Assembly: GCA_050256015.1 (NCBI GenBank)
Contig: JBFWIL010000175.1
Span: 1-5,565 of the forward strand
DNA from: JBFWIL01 sp050256015
GTDB taxonomy: Bacteria; Bacteroidota; Bacteroidia; Bacteroidales; Prolixibacteraceae
Direction: 5' to 3'
Length of the DNA stretch: 5,565 bases
Shown: one piece after another, positions 4,992 to 5,565 of the stretch
Layout: every line of letters begins with the position of its first letter
Position numbering within the stretch: the first letter of the stretch is position 1
Translations under genes and position numbers: made by a program
Notes under the pieces: model-generated
Seen by the model: only the letters and a program-made list of their open reading frames with translations
Told to the model about the DNA's origin: nothing
Database searches by the model: none

Positions 4992-5565
4992 TCAGGGCCT
5001 GACAACCACCCGGTAACTGCCGGTACCGGTAAAGGTACGGCCAAAAAGATCCGTTGCCTTTACCTCAATGATCTGTTCCCCGGCAGGCAGGTTTACCGGT
5101 ATGGGTGCATACCAGAGATGATGGCAGTCAACCGGATGGGAAGGTCTCCGTCCTTTCGGTAATTCACTGGCAAAATCCCACTCGTGAAGCAGATGCAGGT
5201 AGGAAGGATCATAATCACTAATCCGGCTCATTTTCTTCCAGACTCCTTTTCCAACCCTGAAAAACACGGAATCGTATTCACTGCCCATAAAAAAATTAAC
5301 ATAAATACCAGCAGAAGTATTCATGTTTTGCTCTACCACCATGGGAGAATATATCTCCATCTGGTAATCCTGCGATTTCCCGGCCACGCGATAGTCAATC
5401 GTATACCTATTGCCTTCAATATTTAAAAAAGCATATCCTCTCGGGGTACCGTCACGCATGGTTGATAACGGAATACCCCTTTCATCCGGTTGTCCCTTAT
5501 ACCAGTCGCCCGAGGTCGTTCCGGCATTGTAATGATGATGTATTGCGTCCTGCAGCCAGCCATCT
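4992..5565 (-). CDS. Calcineurin-like metallophosphoesterase, C-terminal part (5' end outside window)
   Basis: Only the last 191 or so codons are visible; the frame stays open to the window edge, so an internal ATG at 5459 is not the start. The sequence reads DGWLQDAIHHHYNAGTTSGD (from 5564 down to 5505), then DGTPRGYAFLNIEGNRYTID, then a segment with YQMEIYSPMV, and ends with HHLWYAPIPVNLPAGEQIIE and KATDLFGRTFTG. This pattern fits the C-terminal beta-rich domain that follows the catalytic domain in Bacteroidota calcineurin-like phosphoesterases (the MetallophosC type). The metal-binding catalytic motifs would lie upstream and cannot be checked. Such proteins are usually exported, but the N-terminus is not visible. 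The gene is convergent with thiD, the stop codons being only about 30 bases apart, so it is not part of the thiamine operon. Confidence 0.78.
   Translation of the reverse strand, partial: DGWLQDAIHHHYNAGTTSGDWYKGQPDERGIPLSTMRDGTPRGYAFLNIEGNRYTIDYRVAGKSQDYQMEIYSPMVVEQNMNTSAGIYVNFFMGSEYDSVFFRVGKGVWKKMSRISDYDPSYLHLLHEWDFASELPKGRRPSHPVDCHHLWYAPIPVNLPAGEQIIEVKATDLFGRTFTGTGSYRVVVRP

Overview
The window looks like a piece of a Bacteroidota chromosome (probably a Bacteroidales-type organism). Three things point there: a TAnnTTTG-type -7 promoter element placed exactly where the thiamine leader should start, the sequence style of an FtsX/MacB-like permease N-terminus at the left, and a calcineurin-like phosphoesterase C-terminal domain of the type common in that phylum at the right. 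This assignment is an inference from signals, not from a database match.

Layout. Positions 71-373 (minus) hold a gene relic: the first ~27 codons of an FtsX-like ABC-transporter permease run in frame into the C-terminal end of an IS66-family transposase, with a 10-bp inverted repeat sitting on the junction. Positions 374-890 are AT-rich, apparently non-coding DNA with a G/T-rich direct repeat and, at 814-846, a strong hairpin that may terminate the next gene. A multi-pass membrane protein of unknown function lies at 891-1559 (minus). It is divergent from the main feature of the window, a four-gene thiamine salvage operon at 1980-4960 (plus): thiM, thiE, tenA, thiD. The operon is preceded by a TPP riboswitch (1730-1810) with a candidate promoter and a 170-nt leader containing alternative pairings. 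At the right edge, convergent with thiD, is the C-terminal part of a calcineurin-like metallophosphoesterase (4992-5565, minus, open at the window end).

How the genes work together. TenA is expected to release the pyrimidine HMP from degraded thiamine compounds, ThiD phosphorylates HMP to HMP-P and HMP-PP, ThiM phosphorylates hydroxyethylthiazole to THZ-P, and ThiE joins HMP-PP and THZ-P into thiamine phosphate. No de novo genes (thiC, thiG, thiH, thiS, thiF), no thiL and no transporter are present in the window, so this locus by itself is a salvage module under TPP feedback. All key residues seen in the four enzymes are intact.

I did not find a convincing new defence, mobile or RNA system. 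The points most worth a second look are the permease/transposase chimera with its junction palindrome, the uncharacterised membrane protein with acidic and histidine residues near its membrane segments, and the riboswitch expression platform.
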